Below, piece by piece: positions 13,101-23,597 of a stretch of DNA of 64,000 bases. Location: positions 8,719,434 to 8,783,433 of the forward strand of contig CM060855.1 of assembly GCA_030737835.1 (NCBI GenBank), written 5' to 3'. The notes below the pieces were generated by a model. That model was not told the origin of the DNA. It saw only the letters and a list, made by a program, of their open reading frames with translations, and did not search any database. The position numbers were made by a program, and so were the translations under genes. The DNA is from Acorus gramineus (taxonomy: Eukaryota > Streptophyta > Magnoliopsida > Acorales > Acoraceae). Numbering within the stretch: the first letter of the stretch is position 1; the number at the start of each line of letters is the position of its first letter.

Positions 13101-16100
13101 CTTGATTGCTACAAGCTTCGTTTTTTTCGCGTCAGGCACCTCCCTATAGTCAAAGAAGCGTTCGACTGCCGCAAGCCAATTGAGAAAATCCTCGATGTGA
13201 AGTTGGCCATTGAATTTGGGCAAATCGACCTTCACCCAGAAGTTGAGGGTATGATCCATGGCCTGCGATCATTGATAACCACCACGCGCATGTCTGGAAT
13301 CAAGAAACTCATTGAGTTCCTTTTCGGAGAAGTCATCCTCGTCATATCGAGGGACTCGAGGATTTTGAGTCCTCTATGGAACGGTTTCATCAACCATCGG
13401 ACTCCCGATCTTGAGAAACCGTCACATGCTCCATCCCTTCTGTCAGCCATTGAACGGCAACCTCCAATGCTTGAAACCGCTTCAGAGTGACGAGGTTTTG
13501 GTTTCCTTGTTCTCCTTCTATCGCCATGGAGTGTAGCCCTAGCTTTGATACCACTTGCGTAGTCGGAAGCGTGAAACGCTGCGAGAAACAAGACAAAGAT
13601 GAACAACGTCGACTCCGTAAAATCCTTTCCGTCGGACGGAAGAAGGAATGAAAGAAACAATTCTCAAAATAACTAGAAAACTTAAAATATTATTGATTGA
13701 TTATTTGCACAACCCCTTGACATGATTAAATAGGGTGATGTAACTTGCAAAACAAGAGAACCTAAGGAAAAAGAAAAGAAAATGCATAAATTCGGATCTT
13801 TATAATAGAGCCACTAAAACACCATTAAAACTTACTAAAATAGCTTCTAAAATATTATATATTGTTTCTAAATTAATACCTAATTAATAGGTAATTAAAT
13901 GTGATTAGAAATATTCAAAATAGAATCATAATCATGGAGAAAATCAATGTAAATTTGATTCTCCTAATTATGAGTATCCAAATTTTATATCACATTAATT
14001 GTTTCCTTTGTTTTAACTTTTCTTCCCCAATAATGGTTGATTTTCTTGTCAAATCGTCTTGCATCAAGAATGCTAGTCCTTCATGATAAAAGACTAATAC
14101 AGACATTGCTTGTATAAGTTATATATATACATTATAGGGATTTATGTGTAAAATGTAGACATGGTACATTCCCTTTAATATACATGCTGATATGGCACTA
14201 TGAGTTAAATATAATGCATCTCATAACTTATTATTAGTAAACAATATATTTATACATGCTGATATGGCACTATGCGTTAAATATAATGCATCTCATAACT
14301 TATTATTAGTAAACAATATATTTAATTAAAACCATAGATTAGAAACATGGTAGTGAACAAGGTATCATTATAAATGCTAACAGGTCACTGAAAATAGAAC
14401 TATTTTAATGGCTGAATGCCTCATATGCATGGTATACATAAAATTCTTCATCCATCTATCATGTATCTCTTTCATATATACATCTTATGCATATGTCACA
14501 GACGAATTACCATTGTTACTACAAGGATTTTCTGCTCCCAACTTAATCCAATCTCATTAAACAGCTGAGTGTTTGTTTCCCAAATTGCCTGGATAAGCTA
14601 ACAACATATTTTTTCTGACCTTGAAGGGATATCAAATGCGCAAACTTATTGGTGGATGCAAATGGATCTGTGAAACTTGCGGACTTCGGATTGGCAAAGG
14701 AGGTTGGTTTGTTTTGATCTCCTTACTTTCTGATATTTCTATAAGAGTTTATTAACCATTTTATTCTTCTGATTTTGCACCTTTTAGGTAACAAATATAA
14801 ATGGGCTAAAATCCTGCAAAGGAAGTGTGTACTGGATGGCACCAGAGGTTAGTATCTTCTTTTGGTTGCAATATTGTCATGTAACTTGCTTGTAAAGATC
14901 AAATTGATTCTGCTTGATAAATGATTTATTAATCATTTTTAATTCATTTTAACTTTCTAAAACTTTTCGATTGAAAACTATGCATTTCTTTTTTTTAAAT
15001 AAATTTACTTGTAATTTTGCCATAATTAAGAATGAATAATGAATGTTTCTTTAACTTGTACAAAACACGCATATTAATGATATTGATGATGCTTTTTCAA
15101 AAACCATGGTATTTTTGTAGGCTAATCAAAAGGATGCTTTTAGTAATAGATAATGCTTTTTACTTGCATGTACTAAAGATTAAGAAATGTAAAGTATTTT
15201 TCTTGCTTCACATTTGTAATGGGATATTATAGATTTTGTTATATCCAGCTAATCACGTATATTATCAGATGTTTCTTTTAATCGCACGATCTATATGTAT
15301 ATATTTTTGGGCACACTCCTTTGGAAAATGCCCGTCATGCATTCAAATCTTGCTCTTCTTTTTTTTTTTTACTTTTCTTTCAGGGTCCATTTCTGTGAAG
15401 AATTATACTTTTATACTTTAATGGTAGAGCACAGCATGTTTGTATGATTTTTTTCTCTCTCCATCATCGAGGCTTTTTAATGGACATCGCAGGTCGTTAA
15501 ATCCCAACCTTATGGGCCTGCAGCAGACATATGGAGTCTTGGTTGCACTGTTCTGGAGATGTTAACTCATCAGATTCCTTATCCTAATATGGAATGGGTT
15601 AGTATTACAAGCACATATCCTTTCTAATTTAGCTGACGCAAGACATTTTTTTAGCTTCTCTCTCATCCATGTGAAAATTGGGTCTTTGTCTTGTTTGAGA
15701 TACCAAGAGTTTTTTCCATACAAATGCACATCATTAGGCCATCTCCAGCCTTACTTAAATTTATACCCAAATTTCATTAACAATTTGAGTAAAAGCTTCG
15801 TTTGGTATGGTGTGTCTCCAATTATTGACTCAAATCTTTTCAAAAAAATTCTTATCTTCTCCCAATTATTTACTGTTTTTGCCTAAAAAGGAGCCATTGG
15901 AAATTTTGAGTAAAGTTTGGGTCTCCCTTGATTTGGGTAAATTATTTAGTCCCCCTTCATTGATATGGGTTTGGGTCAAGGGTCGGAGAGGATTTTGTAG
16001 GGGTTTTAATCAAATTTAAATTTGATATGGGTATGGGTCTAGGAATGGTGATGCTCTTAGTTGGTCATGTTAGAGTCATAAATTTACATTTCAGTTTCCA

Positions 16101-16902
16101 TAATATGCAGATGGCACACAACATTCGGAAGACCCTTTCCACTTCGTCCTCCCTATATTGATCCTCCAGGAGTTAACCTTTGCCGCTCCTTGAGTAGATG
16201 GAATCTTTAGACCAGAAATGACTAAACTCAAGGAATCACTTTGTTCATCCAGTAACCGCCACTTCTCATCCACCCGAAATGACTAATCAATTGAATAAGC
16301 CATTGGCTGGTTAATATAAATTAAGGGGAATGATTGGGTCACCCCTATTTTTTCTGAGGGAGTACCCCCATTGGCCAGATATTTTAAAACAGTAGATCTG
16401 AATACAACTTTTCAAGATAAAAATATTGTCTTTGAATAATCTAATCTCTGGTACAATATATACTGGAGAAATAGAAATTATTCAACATTTTAAAAATTCT
16501 ACATCAACAAACCAAAAAGAAAACTTTGTTTCACTTTCATCTAGTTAACTCCCTTGCCTAATATCTTGATTTTTGACAAGTACTTTCTTTTTATAAATGA
16601 ATCAATACTCATAATAATCAATTTCCCACTACCTGCTTAGGTGTTTGGCCATGACTCAATAGTTTTAATACTCCAATATGTCCTGATTGTGAGAACCTAT
16701 CAACTCTTTGACATGACAGCCAAGTGCATTATTCAAGATTGGTCGGGGTGAGCCGCCTTCTATTCCCAGCGACCTCTCAAGAGAAGCTCGGGATTTCATC
16801 CGCCAATGCGTACAAGTTAACTCAGCTCTTCGGCCATCTGCACTTGATCTTCTCCACCATCCATTTGTGAGGCCTGTCTCTTTGAGTAGAATTGAGAGGT
16901 AG
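4177..16902 (+). CDS. MEKK1-like MAP kinase kinase kinase (8 exons, 540 aa)
   Basis: Serine/threonine kinase expected to start a MAPK cascade by phosphorylating MAPKKs. Exons: 4177-5063, 7670-7754, 7895-7957, 10899-11062, 14627-14702, 14788-14847, 15493-15597, 16720-16902; all introns are GT-AG and the sum is 1,623 nt. The N-terminal about 275 residues are regulatory and low-complexity: a basic start (DLKKKKKSPKRKLERR), Ser/Pro-rich stretches and an acidic run of Glu. The kinase domain follows: glycine loop GSGSFGTVYEG, AVKE (Lys304), HRDIKCAN (catalytic Asp401), DFGLAKE (419-), CKGSVYWMAPE (APE 443-445), ADIWSLGCTVLEML, and the subdomain XI Arg in LRPSALDLLHHPF. It ends shortly after the domain, as in plant MEKK1/MAPKKK8-type proteins. 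Introns 1, 3 and 4 are 2.6, 2.9 and 3.6 kb and carry transposon debris. The PSALFK acceptor of exon 8 is the least certain junction. Confidence 0.93.
6082..6185. repeat. 52-bp tandem duplication in kinase intron 1
   Basis: ATGCTTATAGTGTGAGGGGG... through CTACGATGTG is present twice, head to tail, at 6082-6133 and 6134-6185, with no difference seen. Confidence 0.9.
6803..6856. repeat. 27-bp tandem duplication in kinase intron 1
   Basis: AATATGAGAGCAGAATTAAT followed by AGAAG occurs twice in a row. Confidence 0.8.
8948..9175 (-). mobile_element. SINE-like element, antisense in kinase intron 3
   Basis: Read on the minus strand, GTGGGTGAGTTAGCCAGAA resembles a pol III A box and TGTTCGACTCCCACC a B box, about 45 bp apart, as in tRNA-derived SINEs. 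The body continues to GTCGGTATTAACACCCGGAG. Minus-strand poly(C) then poly(A) follows, visible on the plus strand as T17G17 at 8950-8983. A short possible target duplication (GAGGATCT) occurs near 8936 and near 9206. The 5' boundary is uncertain. Confidence 0.5.
11786..12003 (-). repeat. Truncated 3' LTR
   Basis: Matches 13850-14066 with scattered differences and two short indels (the homologous part begins AGCTTCTAAA at 11786). The R/U5 part seen in the 5' LTR (TGCGTAGTCGG... in plus orientation) is missing, so no target-site duplication can be read. Confidence 0.8.
11991..13527 (-). pseudogene. Decayed Ty3/gypsy gag with CCHC zinc knuckle
   Basis: The likely start is the ATG at 13527-13525 (MAIEGEQGNQN), just past the primer-binding site. 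The frame shifts near 13390 and 13250. The capsid region is clear: VDLPKFNGQLHIEDFLNWL, AVERFFDYREVPDAKK, AWWEQLQLSR, FQQYQNCRQG, VRNYTEEFYQL and RVARYISGLK, as in retrotrans_gag proteins. The zinc knuckle CYRCEEQGHRSNQCP (CX2CX4HX4C) lies near 12480. An acidic/Lys-rich tail runs to about 11991, through the PPT into the LTR. At least two frameshifts (near 13390-13250 and near 13080-13011) mean this copy cannot make an intact Gag. Confidence 0.8.
13556..14066 (-). repeat. 5' LTR of the gag-only element (511 bp)
   Basis: Bounded in minus orientation by TGATGCAAGAC and ACGCA, the usual TG...CA ends. A Met-type primer-binding site lies 2 bp beyond. The distal part duplicates 11786-12003. Confidence 0.8.
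14181..14324. repeat. 72-bp tandem duplication in kinase intron 4
   Basis: TACATGCTGATATGGCACTA through AGTAAACAATATATT occurs twice in succession with one clear mismatch (ATGAGTTAAA/ATGCGTTAAA). Confidence 0.9.
15734..16060. mobile_element. MITE-like element in kinase intron 7
   Basis: The left end GGCCATCTCCAGCCTTACTT and the right end (reverse complement TAAGAGCATCACCATTCCTA) resemble the GAGCATCTCCA-type termini of the element at 28413-29036. The interior repeats AAATTTATACCC/GGGTATGG motifs on opposite strands. Exact ends and target duplication were not resolved. Confidence 0.4.
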
Positions 16903-17954
16903 AACTGAGTGAAATCAAACAACCACCTCAGAAAATGCAGTTTTGGAGCAATTGTACCGTTGAGTTCTTTATCTACGGAATGTTGCTGAGCTCCTGGAGG
17001 CAAGATGTGATAGTTATATGCTGCAAATTTAAATCTGTGGAATGATGACTTAGACCCGGCTGCGGAGTGTACTTGGCTCGTGTGTATAATGTACAGGAAG
17101 GAAATACCCATTGAAACTCATGTATTTGATCAAGCGAAAAAAAAAAAAAACTCATGTATTAGTGGTATCCTTTGTATTGTGTTATTTTTGAGAGTGTCAT
17201 TTTGATCTTAATTGGATCTTCATTTTTTTAATAGAATATAAAGTAGTTATAGCGTTGGAAATCCAGTGTTCCAAGAAAGTTGAAACTGTAAGGGACGATA
17301 TTGTATTTTAGTTTGTGGAGAAAATGAATGTAACTGTACTTAAATATCCAGACATCCCACGTATGATTGTTATATTTGTACATATTATGTTATCAAAAAA
17401 GAAAATTTCAAAAATTTATTCTAGATTAAGCGTGTACTTTTATCAGAAATAAAAAAAAAACTTGTACTTAAATGAAATGAATGCACTTATTTTCATGAAA
17501 GTTAAATAATAAAAATCATAAACTTCATTAGAATGGGTTTATGTATAACATTGCCCTTTGACTTTAATCTATCACATATTAGGTAATAAAATTTATTGGC
17601 TTTTTGCATATATACCCTTTAAATACATTCTAATGATTTTTGTACCATTGTGAATCACATTTATTTGATGCCATCAAAATCTTGTTGAATGTAAAAATCT
17701 ACCATTCGGTCACTTATCATGATCAAAAGTCAAAACTTAACTTAACTATAGTTAAACACATAACTATATGGCTAGGTCGTAACAACAAGATATTTGTTGG
17801 ACCTTTGGTTTCAACGGAAGGCTGCCCAGAGAAGCATAGCGGCATGGGTTGTCATTGCGCAGGGGCACAGTCAGTTCAGGTCTTAAATTTAAATTTATGT
17901 TGACATTTGAAAAATACTTTATTTGATTAATTTTGACTGACAACATAATATTTT

Positions 17955-18266
17955 AAAACTCTCTAAAATATGTTAAAAATATAAAAAATATTATGTAAAT
18001 GATAATTTTATCCTTTCGAATATGATTTTATAATCTATTTGGAGAGATAAATTTATCATTTATAGATTATTTACTGCATTTTTAATACATTGTCGGAGAT
18101 TTTCGATATACTGTGTTTTTAGTTAGGATTAACCAAACGGAATAATAACATAATATTCATCATTTGTTAATGAAAATTTAACTCAAGAGACTATTTAGAT
18201 TTAAATACGTGTTTTCAGAGGATTATATAGATTTTAGGAAAAGTTAAGGGGTTGTATGGATTTAAG
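17955..18266. mobile_element. Truncated copy of the 48256-48752 foldback family
   Basis: From ATGATAATTTTATCCTTTCG to GGGGTTGTATGGATTTAA it follows the right-hand two-thirds of the element at 48256-48752 (shared blocks: TTATCATTTATAGAT, ATATACTGTGTTTTTAGTTAGGA, GAAAATTTAACTCA, GTGTTTTCA). The matching left arm is missing. Confidence 0.55.
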
Positions 18267-18716
18267 GTAGTTTATCGTGGTTTGCTAGGACTTTCATCAT
18301 CAGTCGTGATTGGATTGGAAGCGGTGACGATTTTCATTGCCTTGACCAACCAACGCTTTTTTCCCATCTTTTTCTTTTTATTCTTACATGTTTCTCATGG
18401 ATATCTATATGACAGGAGAAAAATATTAAAAACAATCATTCATGTTGTCACTTTTACAATCTCGGTATATGTTTTAAATTTTTTAAAAGAATTACATCCA
18501 TTCACAAAAGATTAAATATAAACTTAAATAAATTGAATGCATATTTTTTTTTATTGAATATAAAATTGTTTAGAAAAAATATATTTGAATCCCATAGATG
18601 AAATGTCTGTGAGAATGACCGAGTGTATCAGCACACCCAACGGTATAAGTCTTCTACATGTGCTTATTTATGTGAATGGAAACCTTTCTTCCCCATACAT
18701 TTCATTATTCAATTTA

Positions 18717-18897
18717 CTTTAGGATGAGAACCATACAGCTGTGGATGGAGCTATCAGAAGAGATGTTATGAATTGTTTTTATTCATTCAAATTATGTTGA
18801 GATGACTTACATAAATAAATAAATAAATAAATTACTTTAAGATGGCAATGGACATACAGCTGTTGATGGAGCTATCAGAAGAGATTTTATGAATTAT
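18717..18897. repeat. Imperfect direct repeat of about 65 bp around an AAAT microsatellite
   Basis: ACTTTA-GATG..CATACAGCTG..GATGGAGCTATCAGAAGAGAT..TTATGAATT occurs near 18717 and again near 18832, on either side of an (AAAT)n run at about 18812-18830. Confidence 0.7.
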
Positions 18898-19143
18898 TGT
18901 AATCATAATCACAACTTTTATCCCAAGACTTAAGATTATTGTTTCATTGTTAATAACAGAAAAAAGTGCTACATTTTGCAGTTTCATTCACCGTCTTCAC
19001 AGTTCACCCTGCTAACACATATATAAAATCACCATTACACAATATATACTCCAACTATGTTAGTATAAACTCTGTTATAAAAAACATAAAAATATATGTA
19101 TTTAGTTCATACAAATATATTTCGTTTCTTATAAAATAATATT

Positions 19144-19735
19144 AGGGATTTTTGCATATATACCCCTGTTAAAACTCAATATTGTGAAAATACCCCTGTG
19201 AAATCCCACAGTGCAAAAATACTTCTCAAAAACCTTTAAGTTGTGCAACCGTGGCCCTGGGTTATAATTCCGTCAACTCTACAAGATTTTCATCGTTTGC
19301 TCAACGATAGTGGACGGAAAATTACTCTTTTACCTTTTTTGTAGTCGATATTAACATCTCAAACACCCTTTCTTCAAAAACTCTCTTCTTCTTCTCTACC
19401 ATTTCATCCCTCTCAAAAACCTCTCAAACACATTGTATACTCATTTTTCAAATCCCTCATCCTCTTCTTCCCAAAAGGTTCAAATGGGGGCTAGGGTTTG
19501 TGATGAAGTAGAGTTAGTTTTTCTTTGTTTACATTAGTTAGGGTATTTAGGTCATTTCTTATGTTAGGTTAGGGTTTCTAACCATAGGTAAACTAGGGTT
19601 CTTAACGGCGTCGGCGATAGGGGCATGGTTGCACAACTTAAAGGTTTTTGAGGGGTATTTTTGCACAGTAAAATTTAACAGGAGTATTTTTACAATATTG
19701 AGTTTTAACAGGGATATATATATGTAAAAATCTCT
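19144..19735. mobile_element. TIR element with about 105-bp arms and 6-bp target duplication
   Basis: The left arm starts AGGGATTTTTGCATATATAC and includes CTCAATATTGTGAAAATACCC and TTTAAGTTGTGCAACC. The right arm is its reverse complement, ending GTAAAAATCTCT. The element is flanked by AATATT on both sides (19138-19143 and 19736-19741). The interior has several CTAGGGTTT/TTAGGGTTT motifs and no coding frame. It looks like a non-autonomous DNA transposon. Confidence 0.8.
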
Positions 19736-20215
19736 AATATTTATTCAATTAAATATACTTAACAAAATGATGGGTTTGAAAATGAGTGGACTCAGCAAAA
19801 CATTTAAAAAAATAATACTTTGTAGACAAATTGGGTAAATTCTTGAAAAGGTTGTACGGACCAGTATACGTATAATGTAATATAATATATAATTCACATG
19901 TTAGGAGATGCCAAACTTTATGAAAAAAAAGTCTAACAAGGTTGAGTGATCAAATCAGAGACATAATACTCACTTTAATATACTCCTAAAAATGATTAAC
20001 AAGAATTCTTTACTTCTTGTACTTGTCAACCCACGTAATAAAACCATCAAACAAATCAAGAATTAAAAACTGATTTAACCCCTAATATGTTTTTTTCTTT
20101 GAAATTGTGATAGCCTCCTATATAATTATTGAATTGGAATATCCCCCAACACAAAGTTGTCTATTAATTTTTTTAGCTCCTCGCCTCAAAATATCCAAAA
20201 ATCTAAATAATTTTG

Positions 20216-20490
20216 TCCCATGAGCCTTTACTTGAGTGGTCAAGGGGACACCCCACTTAGGCGGGAGTTTCAAACCTTGCTTTTAACCAAGGAGGAAAAA
20301 AAGTGGATTGAAGCCCTTGTTGGGCTTGGGTTTTCATGGGCGCCATGGCCCAGTTTGATATCCAGTTGGGCTTGCTTCTTGGGCAGTAACCCAGTGTGTT
20401 GTACAGTGCCTCCTATGGGTTTGTTGTTGTAAAATTCAGGGACTTGTAAGCTTTTCTCTGGAGCCTTTAATACCAAACAAAAAAAAAAAA
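20216..20490 (+). mobile_element. SINE with target-site duplication and poly(A) tail
   Basis: About 275 bp. The start TGAGCCTTTACTTGAGTGGTCAAG is A-box-like and GGAGTTTCAAACCTTG is B-box-like, as in tRNA-derived plant SINEs. It ends in a run of about 13 A. A 15-bp target duplication flanks it with one mismatch: ATCTAAATAATTTTG (20201-20215) and ATCTAAATAATATTG (20491-20505). Confidence 0.8.
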
Positions 20491-20544
20491 ATCTAAATAA
20501 TATTGTTTGATATGATTTTGATTCATACCCAATATCAAAGATAC

Positions 20545-22415
20545 CATAATTTCTTCCAAAGGGCAGGGATACACCCACCTCCCTTTTTATTGGGGGCACC
20601 ACCCTCATAAGTCCACCACCTCTCATTTTATTAAACACTAAGTCTACCATTTTATAAAACCCCCTTCCGGTATACACTAACTTCACCACCATTTACACAT
20701 CATAACATAGTTCTCTCTCTTCTCTTTGCTACTTCTCTCATTCACCTCTCCCGTTCACTCCCGCCTTGAGGACGCCGACGACATGCCATCGTGAAGTCGT
20801 TCCCCCACCCCCACGCCCGTGAGGTCCTCCCCATGTCACTCTTGAAGCAATGAATTTATCTCTCTTGAAAATAAATTAATATATCTAGTAATTTATTCAT
20901 TCTCCAATCAATCTGGTAAAGATAATTTAGAGAAAGTTAGGGTATTTTTAAATAAATGAAGTGAGTTGGATGAATTTGAATGGTTTAAGATTGAAAGGTA
21001 GCATTGTGAATGTATTTTAGTAACTCATTGAATTAGTCAAATTTTCATTGTTTTGTATGTTGGTGGCATTGATGAATCTCTTTTTTTTCCCTTTAGAGAA
21101 GAGTATTGTTGGCATGGCGAGCTAATACGTACACATTGGGAGGTGGTTTCGAGGTACATGACATGGTTTTAGATGATGAACCACAATTCGAGACAGATGA
21201 CAATTATTAAGGCTACAGAGAGTAGTTCGACACAAGATACATTATTTGTAAAATGGAACACTACTTCATGACCCAACATCTGTGCGATGTATGTCAAAGC
21301 AAATGCACAATCGACATGGATGAATTAGTTGGTCATGTTAAAATAAACTTTTCAATTTGTTGTGTTATAGATTTCAGTGCCCACAAACAATTGGTGTTGA
21401 ATCATCTTTTATGTATTTTGTGGTTTTAACTTGTATTATGTGTATCGAAACGTAAGTTTAAATGAAGCTGTTTAGGTTTCAACACATGATTGTATTATAA
21501 TTTGATTGTGTTTAGTAGAACCTCATAATATTTTAAGGGTGAATATGTTAATTAATGTGAATGTATTTTAAAAACTGTTTAATAATACTCGACACACGAT
21601 GTGTCTAACCTTTCAGAAAAAAACATTAAAACTTTCATACATTTATGTGTTCGACAGTAACCGTCTCCAATTACTACAATCATTGACATTGGTATAGTTA
21701 AACACACAACTATAATTCATTTCAGAATCTACAAGGTTTTTTATGTTTCAATCAACATGGATATTGTCTAAAAAATATAATTATGTAGACACTCCATATG
21801 TCTAACTCATTCGAAAACCTACAATTTTTTTTTCTTCTGTTTCCATTGATATGATCATTGTCTAGGAAATATAATTATGTAGACATCCCATGTGTCTAAC
21901 GCATTCCAGAACCTACAAGAATTTTTTTTCCGTGTCCATCGACATAGGAATTGTCTAAGAAATATAATTATGTAGACACTCTATATGTCTACCTCATTCC
22001 AGAACTTACGAGTTTTTTTTTTCTGTTTTCCTTGACAGTGCCATTGTCTAGAAAATATAATTATGTAGACATCTCATGTGTCTAACGCATTCTAGAACCT
22101 ACGAGAATTTTTTTTCTGTGTTCATTGACACAGAAATTGTCTAGGAAATATAATTATGTAGACACTATATGTCTAACTCATTCCAGAATCTATGGATTTT
22201 TTTTCTGTTTTCATCGACATGACCATTATCTAAAAAATATAATTATGTAGATATCCCATGTGTCTAACTTATGTCAATTACAGGGGTGGTGAAAAGATGA
22301 GGGTGGTGCCCTTAATACAATTTTGGGAGTTATGCAGGAATGACAATATTGTAAATAAAAGGTGATGTATAACATAAATAGGGTGGTGGGAATATCCGCC
22401 TCTTCTTTCAAGTAG
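20545..22415. mobile_element. Possible 1.9-kb TIR element carrying a tandem array
   Basis: The left end reads GGGCAGGGATACACCCACC...GGGGGCACCACCCTCAT. The right end (reverse complement) reads GAGGCGGATATTCCCACC...AAGGGCACCACCCTCAT. Order and orientation match inverted termini, though similarity between blocks is moderate and no clean target duplication was found. Inside are a GC-richer stretch (20705-20840) and a few exon-like stretches (21105-21340) that may be captured gene pieces, then the 93-bp array. Confidence 0.45.
21690..22275. repeat. 93-bp tandem array (about 6 units)
   Basis: The motif TAATTATGTAGACA recurs at 21778, 21872, 21965, 22058, 22151 and 22240, spacings of 94, 93, 93, 93 and 89 bp. 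Each unit also has GTGTCTAACNCATTC, CAGAACCTACAAG and a T-run followed by CATTGACATGNNCATTGTCTA. Units diverge by some 10-20%. Confidence 0.85.
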
Positions 22416-23597
22416 GGCCCACATTTTTTGGGCTGTTAAGATTGTGTCACGTGGCACCATCGTGGTTGTGGTGGACTTATCCATTGATTTCCGCGTTCGG
22501 ATCACACCGTTGACAAGATTTACAACTGATGACCTTCTATGTCACTTGTCAATAATGTTATTCTGAGTATTCAACAAATCATCTGATCCAATTCTATCCC
22601 ACTCCATCAAGATACATATCCCTGTATCTCGAGCGTCATAACGTTTTTGACAAGAGTTTCATAATTTCATTACTTGAAAAGACAATATCAAGATATTACA
22701 ATCCATGACTATCAAAGCTAATTAAATTGAGAGGGCCTCACACTACCCTTGATTATTATTAAACATGGTTTTATAATAAAAAGAAGTGAAAAGGAATTAA
22801 GGTCCCGTTTGGATATGAGTTTAAGTAGATTTTACGTTTAAAAAGTTATAAATTCTTAAACTCAGATCCAAACACATTTTTAACTTTCCGTTTTTTAAAC
22901 CACCGATTTTCTTTTTTATAGACCAACAAATCTTAGGGCTAAAAATTTAATAAAATATAGTTTTTTAAAATTTGAGTTTAAAATATAAGATTTTAAGAAT
23001 CTTAGCGTTTTAATTTCACATCAAAACACAGCTTAAGAATATGTTAAAACTTTATCCATTTTTCAAAATGCTTGTAATCTCAATTTTTTTTAAAATAAAA
23101 TAAACACAGAAATCAAAAGAGAATCCTCTCAGTTTTAATGAGGTATGCGTTACACACTGCATGTAAATATTCAAACAATAGTGTAAAAAATTAAAAATGA
23201 AAATCTAAAGATGGGAATGCTGCATTTCTGGGGCCATGCCACTTTCGGCCACTCATCCAAACCTTTTATCACAAAAAAGCATATATATATATAATAATTT
23301 CTGCAACAACAACATCAACAGCACCAGAGTCTGTCTCCCATTGAATCCCACCTTGCCTTACTCAACAAGCATACTAGCTAACATTGAATGACACATTATA
23401 CGTAAAAAAAAAATATAGGTAATTATGATGATCACATATATGACTACAGTTTTCAAAAGAATCTCCGAATGTAGAACCACCCCATAAAACCCAGGTAGCT
23501 CTCATTGGAACAATTACTACTGCATACTAATGAAATAATTTTTTAGTCAGTTTAAACTTTATATCATATAAAACAGTCACCCCACCCCCAACCCCCA
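22416..23597. other. Intergenic; MITE and 3' flank of the ERF gene
   Basis: AT-rich. It contains the 22801-23037 element; the last about 300 bp are presumably the 3' UTR of the minus-strand ERF gene. No other gene seen. Confidence 0.5.
22801..23037. mobile_element. MITE with CCGTTTGG-type ends (hAT-like)
   Basis: Begins GGTCCCGTTTGGATATGAGT and ends CATCAAAACACAGCTTAAG, whose complement resembles the start. The interior arms (GATTTTACGTTTAAAAAG / TTAAGAATCTTAGCGTTTTAA) are roughly inverted. Similar ends occur at 35743, 59280 and 62173. Confidence 0.55.

Larger units (their letters stand above)
11786..14066 (-). mobile_element. Gag-only, pol-less LTR retrotransposon (Ty3/gypsy-like) in kinase intron 4
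   Basis: On the minus strand the order is 5' LTR (14066-13556, TGATGCAAGAC...ACGCA), a 2-bp gap, primer-binding site TGGTATCAAAGC (13553-13542; complementary to initiator-Met tRNA type), gag, polypurine tract AGTGGAGGGGAC (12015-12004), and 3' LTR (12003-11786). The LTRs share about 200 bp. There is no protease, reverse transcriptase, RNase H or integrase between zinc knuckle and PPT, only about 500 bp. It therefore resembles a non-autonomous derivative that would need pol in trans. The 3' LTR is truncated at about 11786. It lies antisense to the kinase gene. Confidence 0.85.
16903..20200. other. Intergenic AT-rich region
   Basis: The first few hundred bases are the kinase 3' region. The rest is AT-rich non-coding DNA with a truncated foldback copy (17955-18266), a direct repeat (18717-18897) and a full TIR element (19144-19735). 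No supported gene. Confidence 0.6.

Noticed and set aside
13197-13490. Plus-strand ORF of 97 codons
   Set aside because: Antisense to the gag region of the LTR element.
16091-16273. Minus-strand ORF of 60 codons in kinase intron 7
   Set aside because: Coding-like in places, but short, with no recognisable domain or splice partners.
20270-20692. Minus-strand ORF of 140 codons
   Set aside because: It spans the SINE, its poly(A) tail and the next repeat, so it is a chance frame.
21690-22275. CRISPR-like array of regular repeats
   Set aside because: Whole 93-bp units are repeated, with no unique spacers between short repeats; this is tandem duplication in plant DNA.
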